Source: Phytoactinopolyspora limicola
GTDB lineage: Bacteria; Actinomycetota; Actinomycetes; Jiangellales; Jiangellaceae
DNA: 64,000 nucleotides
Direction: 5' to 3'
Assembly: GCF_011320225.1 (NCBI RefSeq)
Contig: NZ_JAAOEN010000008.1
Span: 178,299-242,298 of the forward strand
Made by a program: the position numbers and the translations under genes. Every line of letters starts with the position of its first letter. Position 1 is the first letter of the stretch. The notes beneath the pieces are model-generated. The model worked only from the letters and a program-made list of their open reading frames with translations. It had not been told where the DNA came from and did no database searches. Positions 35,146-44,473 of the stretch are shown here, in pieces.

Positions 35146-35504
35146 TGAAGATGGACGAGGTGGCCACCCGGTTAGAGCGGATCGCCCAGCAACCCTTCCG
35201 GGCCAAGTTCCGGCTGTCCGGCAGGGAGCGGGCGCTGGTTGAGCTGCGGGGCATGACCACCGTCCGCGGCCACGCCGAAGATCTGATAGCTAGCCGGCTG
35301 GCCCCTGCAGAGCCGCGCAACGACGGGCGCCAGACGCCTTACCGCGGGCACCCCGTCTTCGTCGCGCAACACGCCACCGCGACTTGTTGCCGTACCTGCT
35401 TGGCGCGCTGGCACGACATCCCAGCCGGGCGCGCGCTCGACGCGGCGGAGCGCAGCTACGTCGTTGACGTCATCTGCCGGTGGATCACGCAACAATCCCC
35501 ATGA
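35145..35504 (+). CDS. DUF4186 family protein
   Basis: 119 residues, ATG overlapping the DUF488 stop by one base (TGATG). Hallmarks: RGHAEDLIASRLAPAEPRND, GRQTPYRGHPVF, AQHATATCCRTCLARWH. The CC-x-x-C and nearby His residues suggest a metal site. The family is widespread and uncharacterised. Its last 20 bp overlap the 3' end of the convergent alpha/beta hydrolase gene. Confidence 0.87.
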   Translation: MKMDEVATRLERIAQQPFRAKFRLSGRERALVELRGMTTVRGHAEDLIASRLAPAEPRNDGRQTPYRGHPVFVAQHATATCCRTCLARWHDIPAGRALDAAERSYVVDVICRWITQQSP

Positions 35505-36309
35505 GGCGGTGGGCCAGCGCGGCGGGCTGAACCAGCGGAACCAGGTGCGCCGCGCCGGGGATCTCGACGTACGACGCCCGCCGGTATAGGCCCGCCAGCT
35601 CGCGCACCACTGTCGGTGGTGTGGACACGTCGTCACCACCGGCGACGGCAAGCACCGGCACCGACACGGCATCCGCCGCGGCACCGATGTCGAATCCGGC
35701 TAGCGCGCTCCAGGTGGCCGCCCAGTGCTCAGGGCTCACCTCGTTGAGGTGGTCCATGGCGTAGTCCACCACCGGCTGCGCGCGCTGTGCGGCCGGGCCG
35801 AACCAGCGGTCCAGGGTGGTGGCCACCACTTGGTCGCGGTCCTGGTCCGTCAACGATGCGGCCCGCGCCATCATCGGGCTGCGTGGGAACGACGCCGCGG
35901 TAGCGATCAGCGCCAGCGACCGAACGTGGTGCGGGTAATCGACGGTGAAACGCTGCGCGACCGCGCCACCGAAGGAGACCCCCACCAGGTTGACCTGTGG
36001 GTGGCCGAGTGCCGCGATGACGTCGGCCAGATCGGCGGCGAGCTGATCTACGCCGGTGATCGGTGCCGCGCCGGATGCCGTGCCGTGCCCGCGCAGATCG
36101 TAGGCGTAGATCGGGGCCGGCGGTCCGGCGTCGAGCCGGAGGAGGTGGGATACCGTCGGTTGCCACATCTGGTGGTCGAGTAGCGCAGCATGGATGAACA
36201 CGGTGGGAAGACCGTCGCCGGTTCCCCATTCAGCGACGACGGTTGCGTGGTCGCGTAGCTGAACCCGGCGGATCTGGGCCGGTTCGTTGAAGGTATTCGT
36301 GGCCGCCAC
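35485..36309 (-). CDS. Alpha/beta hydrolase
   Basis: 274 residues. The nucleophile elbow is GVSFGG (Ser112), the oxyanion strand HAALLD, the acid in the AGGDDVSTP region and the base His in GAAHLVP. It resembles 3-oxoadipate enol-lactonase-type hydrolases. It is the last gene of the nine-gene minus arm, 2 bp after the enoyl-CoA hydratase-like gene. In this pathway it could open a lactone or cleave a ring or thioester product. Substrate unknown. Confidence 0.85.
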   Translation of the reverse strand: MAATNTFNEPAQIRRVQLRDHATVVAEWGTGDGLPTVFIHAALLDHQMWQPTVSHLLRLDAGPPAPIYAYDLRGHGTASGAAPITGVDQLAADLADVIAALGHPQVNLVGVSFGGAVAQRFTVDYPHHVRSLALIATAASFPRSPMMARAASLTDQDRDQVVATTLDRWFGPAAQRAQPVVDYAMDHLNEVSPEHWAATWSALAGFDIGAAADAVSVPVLAVAGGDDVSTPPTVVRELAGLYRRASYVEIPGAAHLVPLVQPAALAHRLMGIVA

Positions 36310-36311
36310 GG

Positions 36312-37037
36312 CTACTCCGGATCGCCAGACGGTGACGGCTGGGCGGCCAGAACCAGCGCAAGCTCTCGGGCCGCGTACTCAGCGTCCTCAGCGGTGGTAC
36401 CCGCGGTGCGCCGGGCCAGGAATGCCTTCGCCGCGGCGACCGCTGGGCGGCGGGCGGCGAGTTCACCGGTGTATCGGCGGGCCCGATCGTCCAGATCGAC
36501 GTCGGCGACGACGACGGGCAGCGCCCCGCCGTGGTGTAGCTCCTGGGCGGTGATCGGCGCGCCGGTGGCCGCTAGGTGGAACGCTAGCTGATCCGGCACG
36601 ACCCGGGTGACCTGTGTCAACGCGAGCAACGGGGCGAACCCGTGCTGGATTTCCGGGAGTGAGAAAACAGCATCGTCAGCGGCGATGATGGCGTCGCAGC
36701 TGCTGGCCAGCGCGAAGCCTAACCCCCTCGCGTGCCCTCGCACTGCCGCCACCACTGGGCAAGGGGCCTGGGCGATGCTGGCGTAGAGGTCGAGGATTGG
36801 TTGCAAGATCGTCTCGCGGACCAGCGCGGGCTCCCGGGGCGGTGGCCCGTCGCCCGTCGCCCGGCCCAGGCAGAAGTCCGGCCCAGCCGAGCGCACCAGC
36901 ACAGCGCCAATGTCGGCCGGCAGGGTGGAGATGGCAGTGGTGAGTGCGGTGATGTCGGCGATGGTGAGGGCCTGCCCGTCGAGCACCACTTCGGCAACGG
37001 CCGAGTCCGGACCGTCCAGGCTGAATCGTTCGGTCAC
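36312..37037 (-). CDS. Enoyl-CoA hydratase/isomerase family protein
   Basis: 241 residues, slightly short for the family. Crotonase-fold oxyanion elements are visible: the FCLGRA segment and VRGHARGLGFALASSCDAIIA. The SLPEIQHGF segment holds a potential catalytic Glu. The ATG overlaps the CoA-transferase stop (ATGA). It probably hydrates or isomerises a CoA thioester made by the CoA-transferase and molybdenum hydroxylase. Confidence 0.85.
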   Translation of the reverse strand: MTERFSLDGPDSAVAEVVLDGQALTIADITALTTAISTLPADIGAVLVRSAGPDFCLGRATGDGPPPREPALVRETILQPILDLYASIAQAPCPVVAAVRGHARGLGFALASSCDAIIAADDAVFSLPEIQHGFAPLLALTQVTRVVPDQLAFHLAATGAPITAQELHHGGALPVVVADVDLDDRARRYTGELAARRPAVAAAKAFLARRTAGTTAEDAEYAARELALVLAAQPSPSGDPE

Positions 37038-38224
37038 GACGCCTCACCTTCCCCAACGTTCCCGGTTCCTAACCAGTCCCGGAGCACCTCGGCGGCGTGT
37101 TCACCGAGCCGGGGCGGCCGAGCAGGTGCGGCCTCCCGCCCGCCGTCGGTGAACTTCACCGGGTTGCCGAGCAGCTGGAGGGCCGGTAGGTCACCATCGG
37201 CGGGAAGGTCGACCACCATGTCGCGGTGTCGAACGTGCGGGTCGGCCAGTGCTTCGGGCACCGTGTGGACCGGGGCGGCTGGGACCGCCGCGGCGTGGAG
37301 GCGGTCCAGCCACTCGGCGGCCGGTCGGGTGGTGAAGCTCTTCTCGAGGAGCGGTTCAAGCTCGGCTCGGTGGGCCTGCCGTCCGGCGGCATCGGCGAAG
37401 CGGGGATCGTCGAGGAGTTCGGCGCGGTCCAGCACCCCGCACAACGCTCGCCACATACCGTCGGTGTTGGCGGTGACCACCAGATCGACGCCGTCGGCGG
37501 CGGTAAACGCCCGGTACGTGGGAATCGAGTCGTGTCCACGGCCTTGCCGTCCCGGGGTGACGCCGGCCAGGAGGTGATAGGCCCCCTGATAGGACAGCAT
37601 CGAGATCTGGCAGTCCAGCATAGAGATGTCCAGGGCTCGGCCGACACCGGTCTGCGCGCGCTGATGCAGGGCGGCACCGATCCCGATCACCGCGTACATG
37701 CCGGCCGCGAGGTCACCGAGTGGAATCCCGGACCGCACCGGCGGACCATCGGGTAGCCCGGTCAGGCTCATCCCACCGGACATGGCCTGCACGATCATGT
37801 CGTAGGCGGGCCGGTCGCGGTATGGACCGTCTTGGCCGAACCCGCTGATGGAACACCACACCACGCCGGGGTTGTGGGGGCGTAGCTCGTGGTAAGTCAA
37901 CCCCAGCCGGGCAAGCACACCCGGGCGGTAGTTCTCGATGACCACATCCGCGACCCGCGCCAGCTCACCCAGCAACTGAACCCCGTCCGGGGTCTTGAGG
38001 TTGGCCACAACACTACGTTTGTTGCGGTTCACCCCCAGGTAGTAGGCGCTGTCCCGGTCGACGAAATGTGGCGGGATGGCCCGGCTGGAGTCGCCGGCGG
38101 GTGGTTCGACTTTGACGACGTCGGCGCCGAGGTCGGCCAGGATCTGGGTGGCGTACGGGCCGGACAGGAAGGTGGTGAGGTCGAGGACCCGCACCCCGGT
38201 TAAGGGTGGTGGAGGTGCCGTCAT
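37034..38224 (-). CDS. CaiB/BaiF family CoA-transferase
   Basis: 396 residues. N-terminal GVRVLDLTTFLSGPYATQILADLGADVVKVE and the ENYRPGVLARLGL motif are diagnostic for class III CoA-transferases. The catalytic Asp is Asp171 in GDLAAGMYAVIG. It would move CoA from an acyl-CoA donor to a carboxylate, which activates the acid produced by the plus-arm dehydrogenases. It overlaps the molybdenum subunit stop by 4 bp. Confidence 0.9.
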   Translation of the reverse strand: MTAPPPPLTGVRVLDLTTFLSGPYATQILADLGADVVKVEPPAGDSSRAIPPHFVDRDSAYYLGVNRNKRSVVANLKTPDGVQLLGELARVADVVIENYRPGVLARLGLTYHELRPHNPGVVWCSISGFGQDGPYRDRPAYDMIVQAMSGGMSLTGLPDGPPVRSGIPLGDLAAGMYAVIGIGAALHQRAQTGVGRALDISMLDCQISMLSYQGAYHLLAGVTPGRQGRGHDSIPTYRAFTAADGVDLVVTANTDGMWRALCGVLDRAELLDDPRFADAAGRQAHRAELEPLLEKSFTTRPAAEWLDRLHAAAVPAAPVHTVPEALADPHVRHRDMVVDLPADGDLPALQLLGNPVKFTDGGREAAPARPPRLGEHAAEVLRDWLGTGNVGEGEAS

Positions 38225-40560
38225 GCGGACACCTCCGCCGGTGCCGCGGTGTGCAGGATGTGGTGTATTTCGGCGGGGGTCACCGGATGGTGGTTGATCC
38301 GCACACCGGTCTCGGCCACCGCGTTCTCGATCGCGGCGATGACCGCGGCGGCCGCCGGGATGGTGCCGCCTTCGCCGGCCCCCTTGATGCCGAGCGGGTT
38401 GAGGTCGGTGGGGGACTCCAGATGGACGACGTCGGCGACGGGGACGTCGGCCGCCTCCGGCAACAGGTAGTCGGCGAACGTGGTGGTGGTTGGCTGCGCA
38501 CTGGTGTCGTAGCGCATGACCTCGAGTAGTGCGTTGCCGACGCCGTGCGCCAGCCCGCCCTGCACCTGTCCGTCCACCACCATCGGGTTGATCACCTTGC
38601 CGCAGTCATGGACGACGACGTAGTGGATGATGTCTACCGCGCCGGTCTCCGGGTCGATCTCAATCTCGGCGACGTGGAAGCCGTGGGCGTAGGTGGAACG
38701 CTTCGGGCTGAAGTAGGAGTCGGCCATCAGCCCTGGTGCGGTCCCACCGGGCATGGAGAATCCCGGCATCCCTTGGGCAATCCGGGCGAGTTCGCCGAAG
38801 GTCCGGCCCGAGCCGGGGACCCCGGCTACCTGGACCTCGCCGTCGGCCAGCTCCACATCCTTCGCGTCCACCTCCAGCACCGCGGCGGCCAGGTCGACGA
38901 TCTTCTGTCGGACCTCGCGGGCCGCGACATGGACCGACGAGCCGGCGTTCACCGCGATCCGACTGGCGAACGTGCCGATACCGATCGGCATCGTCGCGGT
39001 GTCACCGGTCACCACCGAGACCTGGTCGATGTCGACGCCGAGCTGGTCGGCGGCGAGCTGGGCGAGGACGGTCTGGTGGGACTGACCCTGTGGTGCCGCG
39101 CTGGTCTGGACGACGATCCGGCCGTCCTGCTGAACCCGGACCGCCGCCCCTTCAAACGGCCCGAGTCCGGTGCCCTCCACGTAGAACGCCATGCCGATAC
39201 CCAGCAGCCGCCCTTCGGCGCGGCCGGCCCGCTGCCGTTCGGCGAACGACGTGTACTCGGCCCGTTCGAGCCCGGCCTCGAGGGTGGCGGGGTAGTCGCC
39301 GCTGTCGTAGATCACGGGGCTGCCGTCGCGGTAGGTCAACCCGACCTCATAAGGCATCTGGTCGGCCGGGATGAGGTTCCGTCGCCGGATGTCGGCGCGA
39401 TCGAGCCCGATCTGGTCGGCGGCCTGATCCAGCAGCCGCTCGATGGCGAACACGGCCTGCGGGCGGCCGGCTCCACGCACCGGAGTGGTGGGTACGGTGT
39501 TGGTCAGGACGCAGGTGACGTGGAGTTGGTAGGCGGGTAGCACGTAGGGGCCCGGGGTCGTGGTGGCCGAGATGTACGGCATGATCACTCCCCACGGCAG
39601 GTAGGCGCCGGAGTCGTGGGCCATCGTCCCGCGTAGGCCGCGAAGAGTCCCATCGCCGTTGAGGGCCATCTCCACGGTCCAGATCTGATCGCGCTCCTGG
39701 GTGGTGCAGAGGAAATGTTCGCGCCGGTCTTCGATCCACTTCACCGGCCGGCCGAGCGCCCGGGCCAGCGCGGGGACGATGATGTCCTCCGGGTACACGA
39801 TGGCTTTGGGGCCGAAGCCACCGCCGACGTCGGGTGGGGCGATGACGCGGACCTGATCGCCGCTGAGCCCGAGCACGTCCATGATGCTCCGTTTGACCAG
39901 ATGCGGAGCCTGGGTGCCGGAACGGACGGTGAGGTTGTGCCCGTCCGCGTCGGGTTGCGCCAGAACCCCACGGCATTCCATCGCGTGCCCACCACCGCGA
40001 TGCGGTTTCAGGGTCGCCTGGACGACGTGGGCGGCTTCGGCGAAGGCTGTGTCGACATCTCCGTAGCCCACGGTGAGCTGGGCGGCGACGTTGTCGGCGT
40101 CATCGGCATGGCTGGGGTGGCCGCCGTTGAGGGCGGATTCGATGTCCGAGACCGGCGGCAGGTCGTCGTACTCAACGGCCACCAGGGCGGCCGCGTCCTC
40201 AGCCACGTAGGAGTTCTCGGCGACGACGACGGCCACCGCCTCGCCGGCGAAACACACCTCGCCGTCAGCCAGGGGAGCCTGGGTGTGCGGTTTGGTGATG
40301 GCGGCATTGGGCACGTGCAACGGGAGCCGGGCACCCTTCGGCAGGCCCGGTAGGTCATCGTGGGTGTACACGGCGAGAACACCCGGCACCGCGCGGGCAG
40401 CGGACAGGTCGACGGACCGGATCCGGGCGTGCGCCAGCGGCGAGCGGGTGAAGGCGGCATGGACGGTGCCGGGTGGTTGGTGATCGGCGATGAACCTGCC
40501 GTGGCCGGTGAGCAGGGCCGGATCTTCGCGTCGTTGTACCCGGTTGCCGAAGTAACTCAT
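38221..40560 (-). CDS. Molybdenum hydroxylase large subunit (CoxL/CutL-like)
   Basis: 779 residues from ATG 40560, overlapping the small-subunit stop. It binds the molybdopterin cytosine dinucleotide cofactor: DVGGGFG, PVRGAGRPQ (Arg362-Arg366, the form II active-site loop), and the catalytic Glu730 in GAGEGG. The loop is not AYxCSFR of true CO dehydrogenase, so CO oxidation is unlikely. Expected reaction: water-derived hydroxylation of an aromatic heterocycle, aldehyde or CoA-thioester ring. It acts with the FAD and 2Fe-2S subunits encoded just upstream. Confidence 0.92.
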   Translation of the reverse strand: MSYFGNRVQRREDPALLTGHGRFIADHQPPGTVHAAFTRSPLAHARIRSVDLSAARAVPGVLAVYTHDDLPGLPKGARLPLHVPNAAITKPHTQAPLADGEVCFAGEAVAVVVAENSYVAEDAAALVAVEYDDLPPVSDIESALNGGHPSHADDADNVAAQLTVGYGDVDTAFAEAAHVVQATLKPHRGGGHAMECRGVLAQPDADGHNLTVRSGTQAPHLVKRSIMDVLGLSGDQVRVIAPPDVGGGFGPKAIVYPEDIIVPALARALGRPVKWIEDRREHFLCTTQERDQIWTVEMALNGDGTLRGLRGTMAHDSGAYLPWGVIMPYISATTTPGPYVLPAYQLHVTCVLTNTVPTTPVRGAGRPQAVFAIERLLDQAADQIGLDRADIRRRNLIPADQMPYEVGLTYRDGSPVIYDSGDYPATLEAGLERAEYTSFAERQRAGRAEGRLLGIGMAFYVEGTGLGPFEGAAVRVQQDGRIVVQTSAAPQGQSHQTVLAQLAADQLGVDIDQVSVVTGDTATMPIGIGTFASRIAVNAGSSVHVAAREVRQKIVDLAAAVLEVDAKDVELADGEVQVAGVPGSGRTFGELARIAQGMPGFSMPGGTAPGLMADSYFSPKRSTYAHGFHVAEIEIDPETGAVDIIHYVVVHDCGKVINPMVVDGQVQGGLAHGVGNALLEVMRYDTSAQPTTTTFADYLLPEAADVPVADVVHLESPTDLNPLGIKGAGEGGTIPAAAAVIAAIENAVAETGVRINHHPVTPAEIHHILHTAAPAEVSA

Positions 40561-41072
40561 GACCCGTTGCCTCCGGAGGTGGGGGATTGGTCGTGGTGCT
40601 CGACGCCGTCCCGCGCTGTCTGCAACGTGGCCGCGACGACGGCTGCGTACCCCGTGCATCGGCAGAGGTTCCCGCTGAGTGCCTCGGTGACGTCGTTCGC
40701 CGTCGGGTTGGTGTGCTCGTCGAGGAAAGACTGCATACTCATGAGAACGCCTGGTGTGCAGAAGCCACACTGCAGGGCGTGGTTCTCCCGAAACGCCTGC
40801 TGCAACGGGGAGAGCGCGTCGCCATCGCTGAGCCCTTCGACGGTGCGCACCGCACTGCCGTCCACCTGGACGGCGAGCATGAGGCAGCCGCGGACCGCCG
40901 CACCGTCGACGTGCACCGTACACGCGCCACACACTCCGTGTTCACAGCCTAGGTGGGTGCCGGTCAAGGTGAGCTGGTCCCGCAGGAAGTCGGCCAGAGT
41001 CAGCCGGGTCTCCACCGTGGCGGTCACGGGTTCGCCGTTGACGGTGCAGTCGATCTGTCGAGTGGTGGCCAT
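40557..41072 (-). CDS. Molybdenum hydroxylase 2Fe-2S subunit (CoxS-like)
   Basis: 171 residues. Both clusters are intact: plant-type ferredoxin ligands CEHGVCGAC (Cys43, 48, 51) plus Cys63, and the second cluster CGFCTPG (Cys102, 105) with CRCTGY (Cys137, 139). It passes electrons from the molybdenum site to FAD. It overlaps both neighbours by 1-4 bp, so the three subunits are translated together. Confidence 0.94.
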   Translation of the reverse strand: MATTRQIDCTVNGEPVTATVETRLTLADFLRDQLTLTGTHLGCEHGVCGACTVHVDGAAVRGCLMLAVQVDGSAVRTVEGLSDGDALSPLQQAFRENHALQCGFCTPGVLMSMQSFLDEHTNPTANDVTEALSGNLCRCTGYAAVVAATLQTARDGVEHHDQSPTSGGNGS

Positions 41073-41965
41073 CAGTTCACCTCCGGGGTGGTCGGCTGGG
41101 TAGCCCTCCGTAGGGCCCGGCGCAGCCCTCGGCGGACCAGAGTCTCGGCCAGGGCCAGCCGGTACTCGGCGGGCGCGGCGTCGTCTCCGACGGCGGAGAG
41201 GTTCCGGGCCAGCGCCGCGGCCGAGCGGAGTGCGTCGTCATCGGCAACTCCGCCGTTGAGTAGCTCCTCGGCCTTGGTGAGCCGGATTGGTGCCGGGCCC
41301 AGCCCTACCAGCGACACCCGACAGCGGCGGATGGACCGGTGGGTGGTGTCGAGCTCCAGCAGAACCGCTGCTGCCACCAGTGCGAAGTCCCCGTGCCGCC
41401 GGGCGAACTCCTCGAAGGCGTAACCGTGGCCGTCCGGCCACAGCGGGACGTCGATGGCGACCAGCAACTCGTCGGAGGTGAGGTCGGTGGTCAGGTGTCC
41501 GCGAGGGAAGTCGGCCATCGGGATAGCCCGGACCGCCCGGGTCGATGCCGCATACAGGGTGGCCTCGGCCGCTGAAGCCACGGCGACGAGTTCGGCCGAC
41601 GCATCGAGGTGGGCCAGGCTGCCCCCGACGGTGCCCCGGTTGCGGGTCTGGAAATGCCCGATGTGGCTGATGGCCTCGGGCAGCAGCGGGTACCGCCGGG
41701 CGAGGTCGGGATCCTTCTCTATGGTCCGCTGCCGGGTGGCCGCCCCGATGCGCACCACCTGTTCGGGTTCGTACCAGCCGATCCCGGCCAGGCCGTCGAC
41801 CCGGTTGATGTCCACCAGGTGACCAGGCTGGGCCAGCCGCATGTTGAGCATCGGCATGAGGGACTGTCCGCCGGCGATCACCTTGGCGTCGTCCAGCTCG
41901 GACAGCAAATGGAGGGTGTCCTCCACGGTGCGTGGATCGTGGTAGTGGAAGGGTGGGGGTTTCAT
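41072..41965 (-). CDS. Molybdenum hydroxylase FAD subunit (CoxM-like)
   Basis: 297 residues from ATG 41965, overlapping the thiolase stop. FAD-binding motifs are VIAGGQSLMPMLNMRLAQP near residue 30 and the TVGGSLAHLDASAE segment near 110. The C-terminal CO-dehydrogenase flavoprotein domain is present. It transfers electrons from the 2Fe-2S subunit to an external acceptor. Standard length for the family. Confidence 0.93.
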   Translation of the reverse strand: MKPPPFHYHDPRTVEDTLHLLSELDDAKVIAGGQSLMPMLNMRLAQPGHLVDINRVDGLAGIGWYEPEQVVRIGAATRQRTIEKDPDLARRYPLLPEAISHIGHFQTRNRGTVGGSLAHLDASAELVAVASAAEATLYAASTRAVRAIPMADFPRGHLTTDLTSDELLVAIDVPLWPDGHGYAFEEFARRHGDFALVAAAVLLELDTTHRSIRRCRVSLVGLGPAPIRLTKAEELLNGGVADDDALRSAAALARNLSAVGDDAAPAEYRLALAETLVRRGLRRALRRATQPTTPEVN

Positions 41966-43125
41966 CCGCGAGCCACCTGCTTGCGGGGCGCCTCCAGGAT
42001 ATGGACGGCACACGCACCGTGATCGACCCCGGACAGGCCGCCGCCGGTGGCATGAATCAACCCCAGTCGGGCGCCGTCCACCTGCCGCTGCTCGGCTTGG
42101 TCGCGCAGCTGCCAGACGATCTCCACGGCTTGGGCCGCTCCGGTGGCGCCGATGGGATGGCCCTTGGCCAGCAGTCCGCCGCTGGGGTTCACCACTGTGG
42201 AGCCGCCGAACGTGGTGGCGCCACTGTGCAACAACGCAGCGGCCCGGCCGCGTTCAGCCAGCCCTAGGGCCTCGTAGTAGAGGAGCTCGGCGATGGTGAA
42301 GGCGTCGTGGAGTTCGATGACGTCGATGTCGTCGGGTCCGATCCCGGCCTGTTCGTATGCTTCCTGTGCGCTGTGCACAGTGATGTCCGGGCTGGTCATG
42401 TCGCGGAACCCGGTGCGGAATTCGCCGGAATGCAACACCGACGCACGGATCCGCACGGCGGGTGCCTCGAAGGTGGGAGCGCGTTCGGCCGCGGTGACCA
42501 CCAGCGCGGCCGCGCCGTCGCCGCTCGGGCAGCATTGGAAGAGGGTGAGCGGCGTTGCGATCGGGCGGGACGCGAGGACGTCGTCGACGGTGGTTTCGGT
42601 GCGGAGGTAGGCGTAGGGGTTGCGGGCGCCGTGGCGGCGCGCCTTCACCGCGACGGCCGCGAGGTCAGTGGGGGATAGGCCGTACTCGGACAGGTAACGA
42701 CGGGCCCGCATGGCGTAGATGGCGGGCATCATCTGACCGTTGGCGACCTCATGATCGGCGTCGTCCAGTGGGAGTGGGCCGCCACCCAGGGCGGTCAGTT
42801 TCTCCACACCGAGAACCACGACGGTGTTGTGGAGCCCGGAGCCGACCGCGACGTACGCCTCGCGTAGTGCGGCCGCACTCGACGAGCAGGCGTTCTCGAT
42901 GTTGACCACGGGAATGCCGCCGAGGCCGAGGTCACGGACGGCACGCTGGCCGACGAGCATGCCACCGGTGACGTTACCCGAGTACACGGCGTCAATCTGC
43001 GACCGCTCCGCGCCGGCATCCTTCAGGGCGCCGAGGACCGCCTCAGCACCAAGTGCGCCGACGCTGCGGTCGAGGTGTTTGCCGAACGGTGTCATGTCGG
43101 CGCCGACGATCACGACGTCACGCAT
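41962..43125 (-). CDS. Thiolase (SCP-x/acetyl-CoA acetyltransferase-like)
   Basis: 387 residues. The nucleophile Cys80 lies in ENACSSSAAAL, ELHDAF supplies a His, and GHPIGATG (322-329) the second His. The sequence is of the SCP-x type, often encoded beside a DUF35 protein, as it is here. It would cleave a beta-ketoacyl-CoA, or run in reverse. The 8-bp overlap with the DUF35 gene suggests a complex. The usual second catalytic Cys (CGGGxG) is replaced by ATGGGLSG, which is common in this subgroup. Confidence 0.9.
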   Translation of the reverse strand: MRDVVIVGADMTPFGKHLDRSVGALGAEAVLGALKDAGAERSQIDAVYSGNVTGGMLVGQRAVRDLGLGGIPVVNIENACSSSAAALREAYVAVGSGLHNTVVVLGVEKLTALGGGPLPLDDADHEVANGQMMPAIYAMRARRYLSEYGLSPTDLAAVAVKARRHGARNPYAYLRTETTVDDVLASRPIATPLTLFQCCPSGDGAAALVVTAAERAPTFEAPAVRIRASVLHSGEFRTGFRDMTSPDITVHSAQEAYEQAGIGPDDIDVIELHDAFTIAELLYYEALGLAERGRAAALLHSGATTFGGSTVVNPSGGLLAKGHPIGATGAAQAVEIVWQLRDQAEQRQVDGARLGLIHATGGGLSGVDHGACAVHILEAPRKQVARG

Positions 43126-43567
43126 CGGCGACCTCCTTGTTTGGGGCGGATGGCCAGGACGGTGTCCAGATAGCGCGGTAGCCGGAACCGTCGGGGTGTA
43201 AGGAGAGCCGCACCGGCATGTCGGTGCGTAGGTGGGTGTCGTCGTCCGCGGCCACGTGCGCGAACAGGCGGGTGCCGTCGGGCAGGTCGACGTATCCGAC
43301 GGTGTAAGGCAGCCGCCGTCCGCGCGGACCAGCGTGAATCATGGCGTAGCTGTACAGCTTTCCCTCGGCGGCCAGCGGCCGCGCGGCCAGCGGGCCGAGG
43401 CAGCTGGGGCACCGCGGTGGCGCCGGGTAGGCGCTGAGCTGGCAATGCTCACAGTGGCCGCCGAGCAGCCGGCCACTGTCGGAATCGACGTGTTCGCTGG
43501 GGATGTGCACCCCCGGTTCCAGCTCCGTGGCCGGTGCAGCGCTGTGAGTGGTCGAGGGAGAAGTCAC
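43118..43567 (-). CDS. DUF35 OB-fold/zinc-ribbon protein, thiolase partner
   Basis: 149 residues from GTG 43567, with AAAGGCAGG upstream and overlap with the CoxG-like stop. The rubredoxin-like zinc ribbon is GHCEHCQ and PRCPSCLG; the OB-fold follows (KLYSYAMIHAGP.., YTVGYVDLPDGTRLFAHV). DUF35 proteins form complexes with thiolases and related aldolases, where the OB-fold helps bind CoA. The N-terminal ~25 residues are not conserved. Confidence 0.88.
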   Translation of the reverse strand: MTSPSTTHSAAPATELEPGVHIPSEHVDSDSGRLLGGHCEHCQLSAYPAPPRCPSCLGPLAARPLAAEGKLYSYAMIHAGPRGRRLPYTVGYVDLPDGTRLFAHVAADDDTHLRTDMPVRLSLHPDGSGYRAIWTPSWPSAPNKEVADA

Positions 43568-44457
43568 GATCCTGCCTTTCGGTGACGGCGGGTGACCCGG
43601 CGCAGCCCGTTGGTGATCCGTTCGCCGAGCCGCCGGATCCGGCGGCGGGCCAGCGCCCGGGCCAGCCGGAACGCGGACAGTGTGGGGGCCGGAGCGGAAG
43701 CCCGCGCCGAGCCGGTCCGCTGCGTCGGAGGTGATGGTGTGGGTGATGCCGTTGCGGCGGCGGGCGGGGGCCACGGTGGCGCCGGCGGGCTGGCCAGGCC
43801 GGGATCGCCGGCGGCCGGTGACGTTGTTGATGGTGTGGGGGTGGGGATATAGGCCCACAAGCCGGTTGCCTGATCCAGGGTGGTTGGTCGCGCCTGAGGT
43901 GTCGGCGCGGGCGCGGTGCTCGCGGCGGCCGCGGCGAGCTCCGGCTGGGTGGTGGTGTCGCCGGGGTCGGCAGGGCTGCCGAGGTCTCCGGTGACCGACG
44001 GGGATCCGTGCAGGATCTCCTGCTTCAGCTCACCGACGAACTGCTCGATGAGGAGGTCGGAGACGTCCTCCAGGATGCCGCCACGGCGGCCGAACTGGGC
44101 TACCGGACCGGAGAGTTCTAGGTCGGCCTCGACGTCGACCTGGGTGCCGGCACCCGCGGCGGTCATCTGCACGGCGATGGTGGTGCGGACGGTGCCCCGG
44201 CCCTGCCGCTCGCTGCCGGAGGCCGTGACCCGGAGCCGCCCGTCGGCCCGGTTCACCTGGTCGAAGTGGGCTCGCCCCTGGAACGACAGCGCTGCGGGAC
44301 CAAGTTTGACGCTCACCGTGCCGTGGTGCACGCCGTCGGCATCGATGTCGCGCAGGTCAGCACCAGGCAGGCACCGGGCGACCCGGGACAGATCGGTGAG
44401 TGCCGGCCACACGTCCGCCGGTGGGGCATCCACCTGGAAGTTCTTGGCGATCTCCAT
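43564..44457 (-). CDS. CoxG-like SRPBCC protein with long basic tail
   Basis: 297 residues. Residues 1-150 are a CoxG domain (LPGADL, KLGPAALSFQG, QFGRRGGILEDVSDLLI). CoxG proteins help mature or anchor molybdenum hydroxylases. A Pro/Ala/Thr-rich linker of ~100 residues follows, and then a strongly basic amphipathic tail (FRLARALARRRIRRLGERIT and onward) that could bind membrane or nucleic acid. It is the first gene of the minus arm and the paired palindromes lie 16-52 bp upstream. Confidence 0.85.
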   Translation of the reverse strand: MEIAKNFQVDAPPADVWPALTDLSRVARCLPGADLRDIDADGVHHGTVSVKLGPAALSFQGRAHFDQVNRADGRLRVTASGSERQGRGTVRTTIAVQMTAAGAGTQVDVEADLELSGPVAQFGRRGGILEDVSDLLIEQFVGELKQEILHGSPSVTGDLGSPADPGDTTTQPELAAAAASTAPAPTPQARPTTLDQATGLWAYIPTPTPSTTSPAAGDPGLASPPAPPWPPPAAATASPTPSPPTQRTGSARASAPAPTLSAFRLARALARRRIRRLGERITNGLRRVTRRHRKAGS

Positions 44458-44473
44458 CGCGCATGCCCTTCTG

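Noticed and set aside
38221..41965. True carbon monoxide dehydrogenase (CoxMSL)
   Set aside because: The large subunit has the PVRGAGR loop of form II enzymes, not the AYxCSFR loop of CO-oxidising form I.
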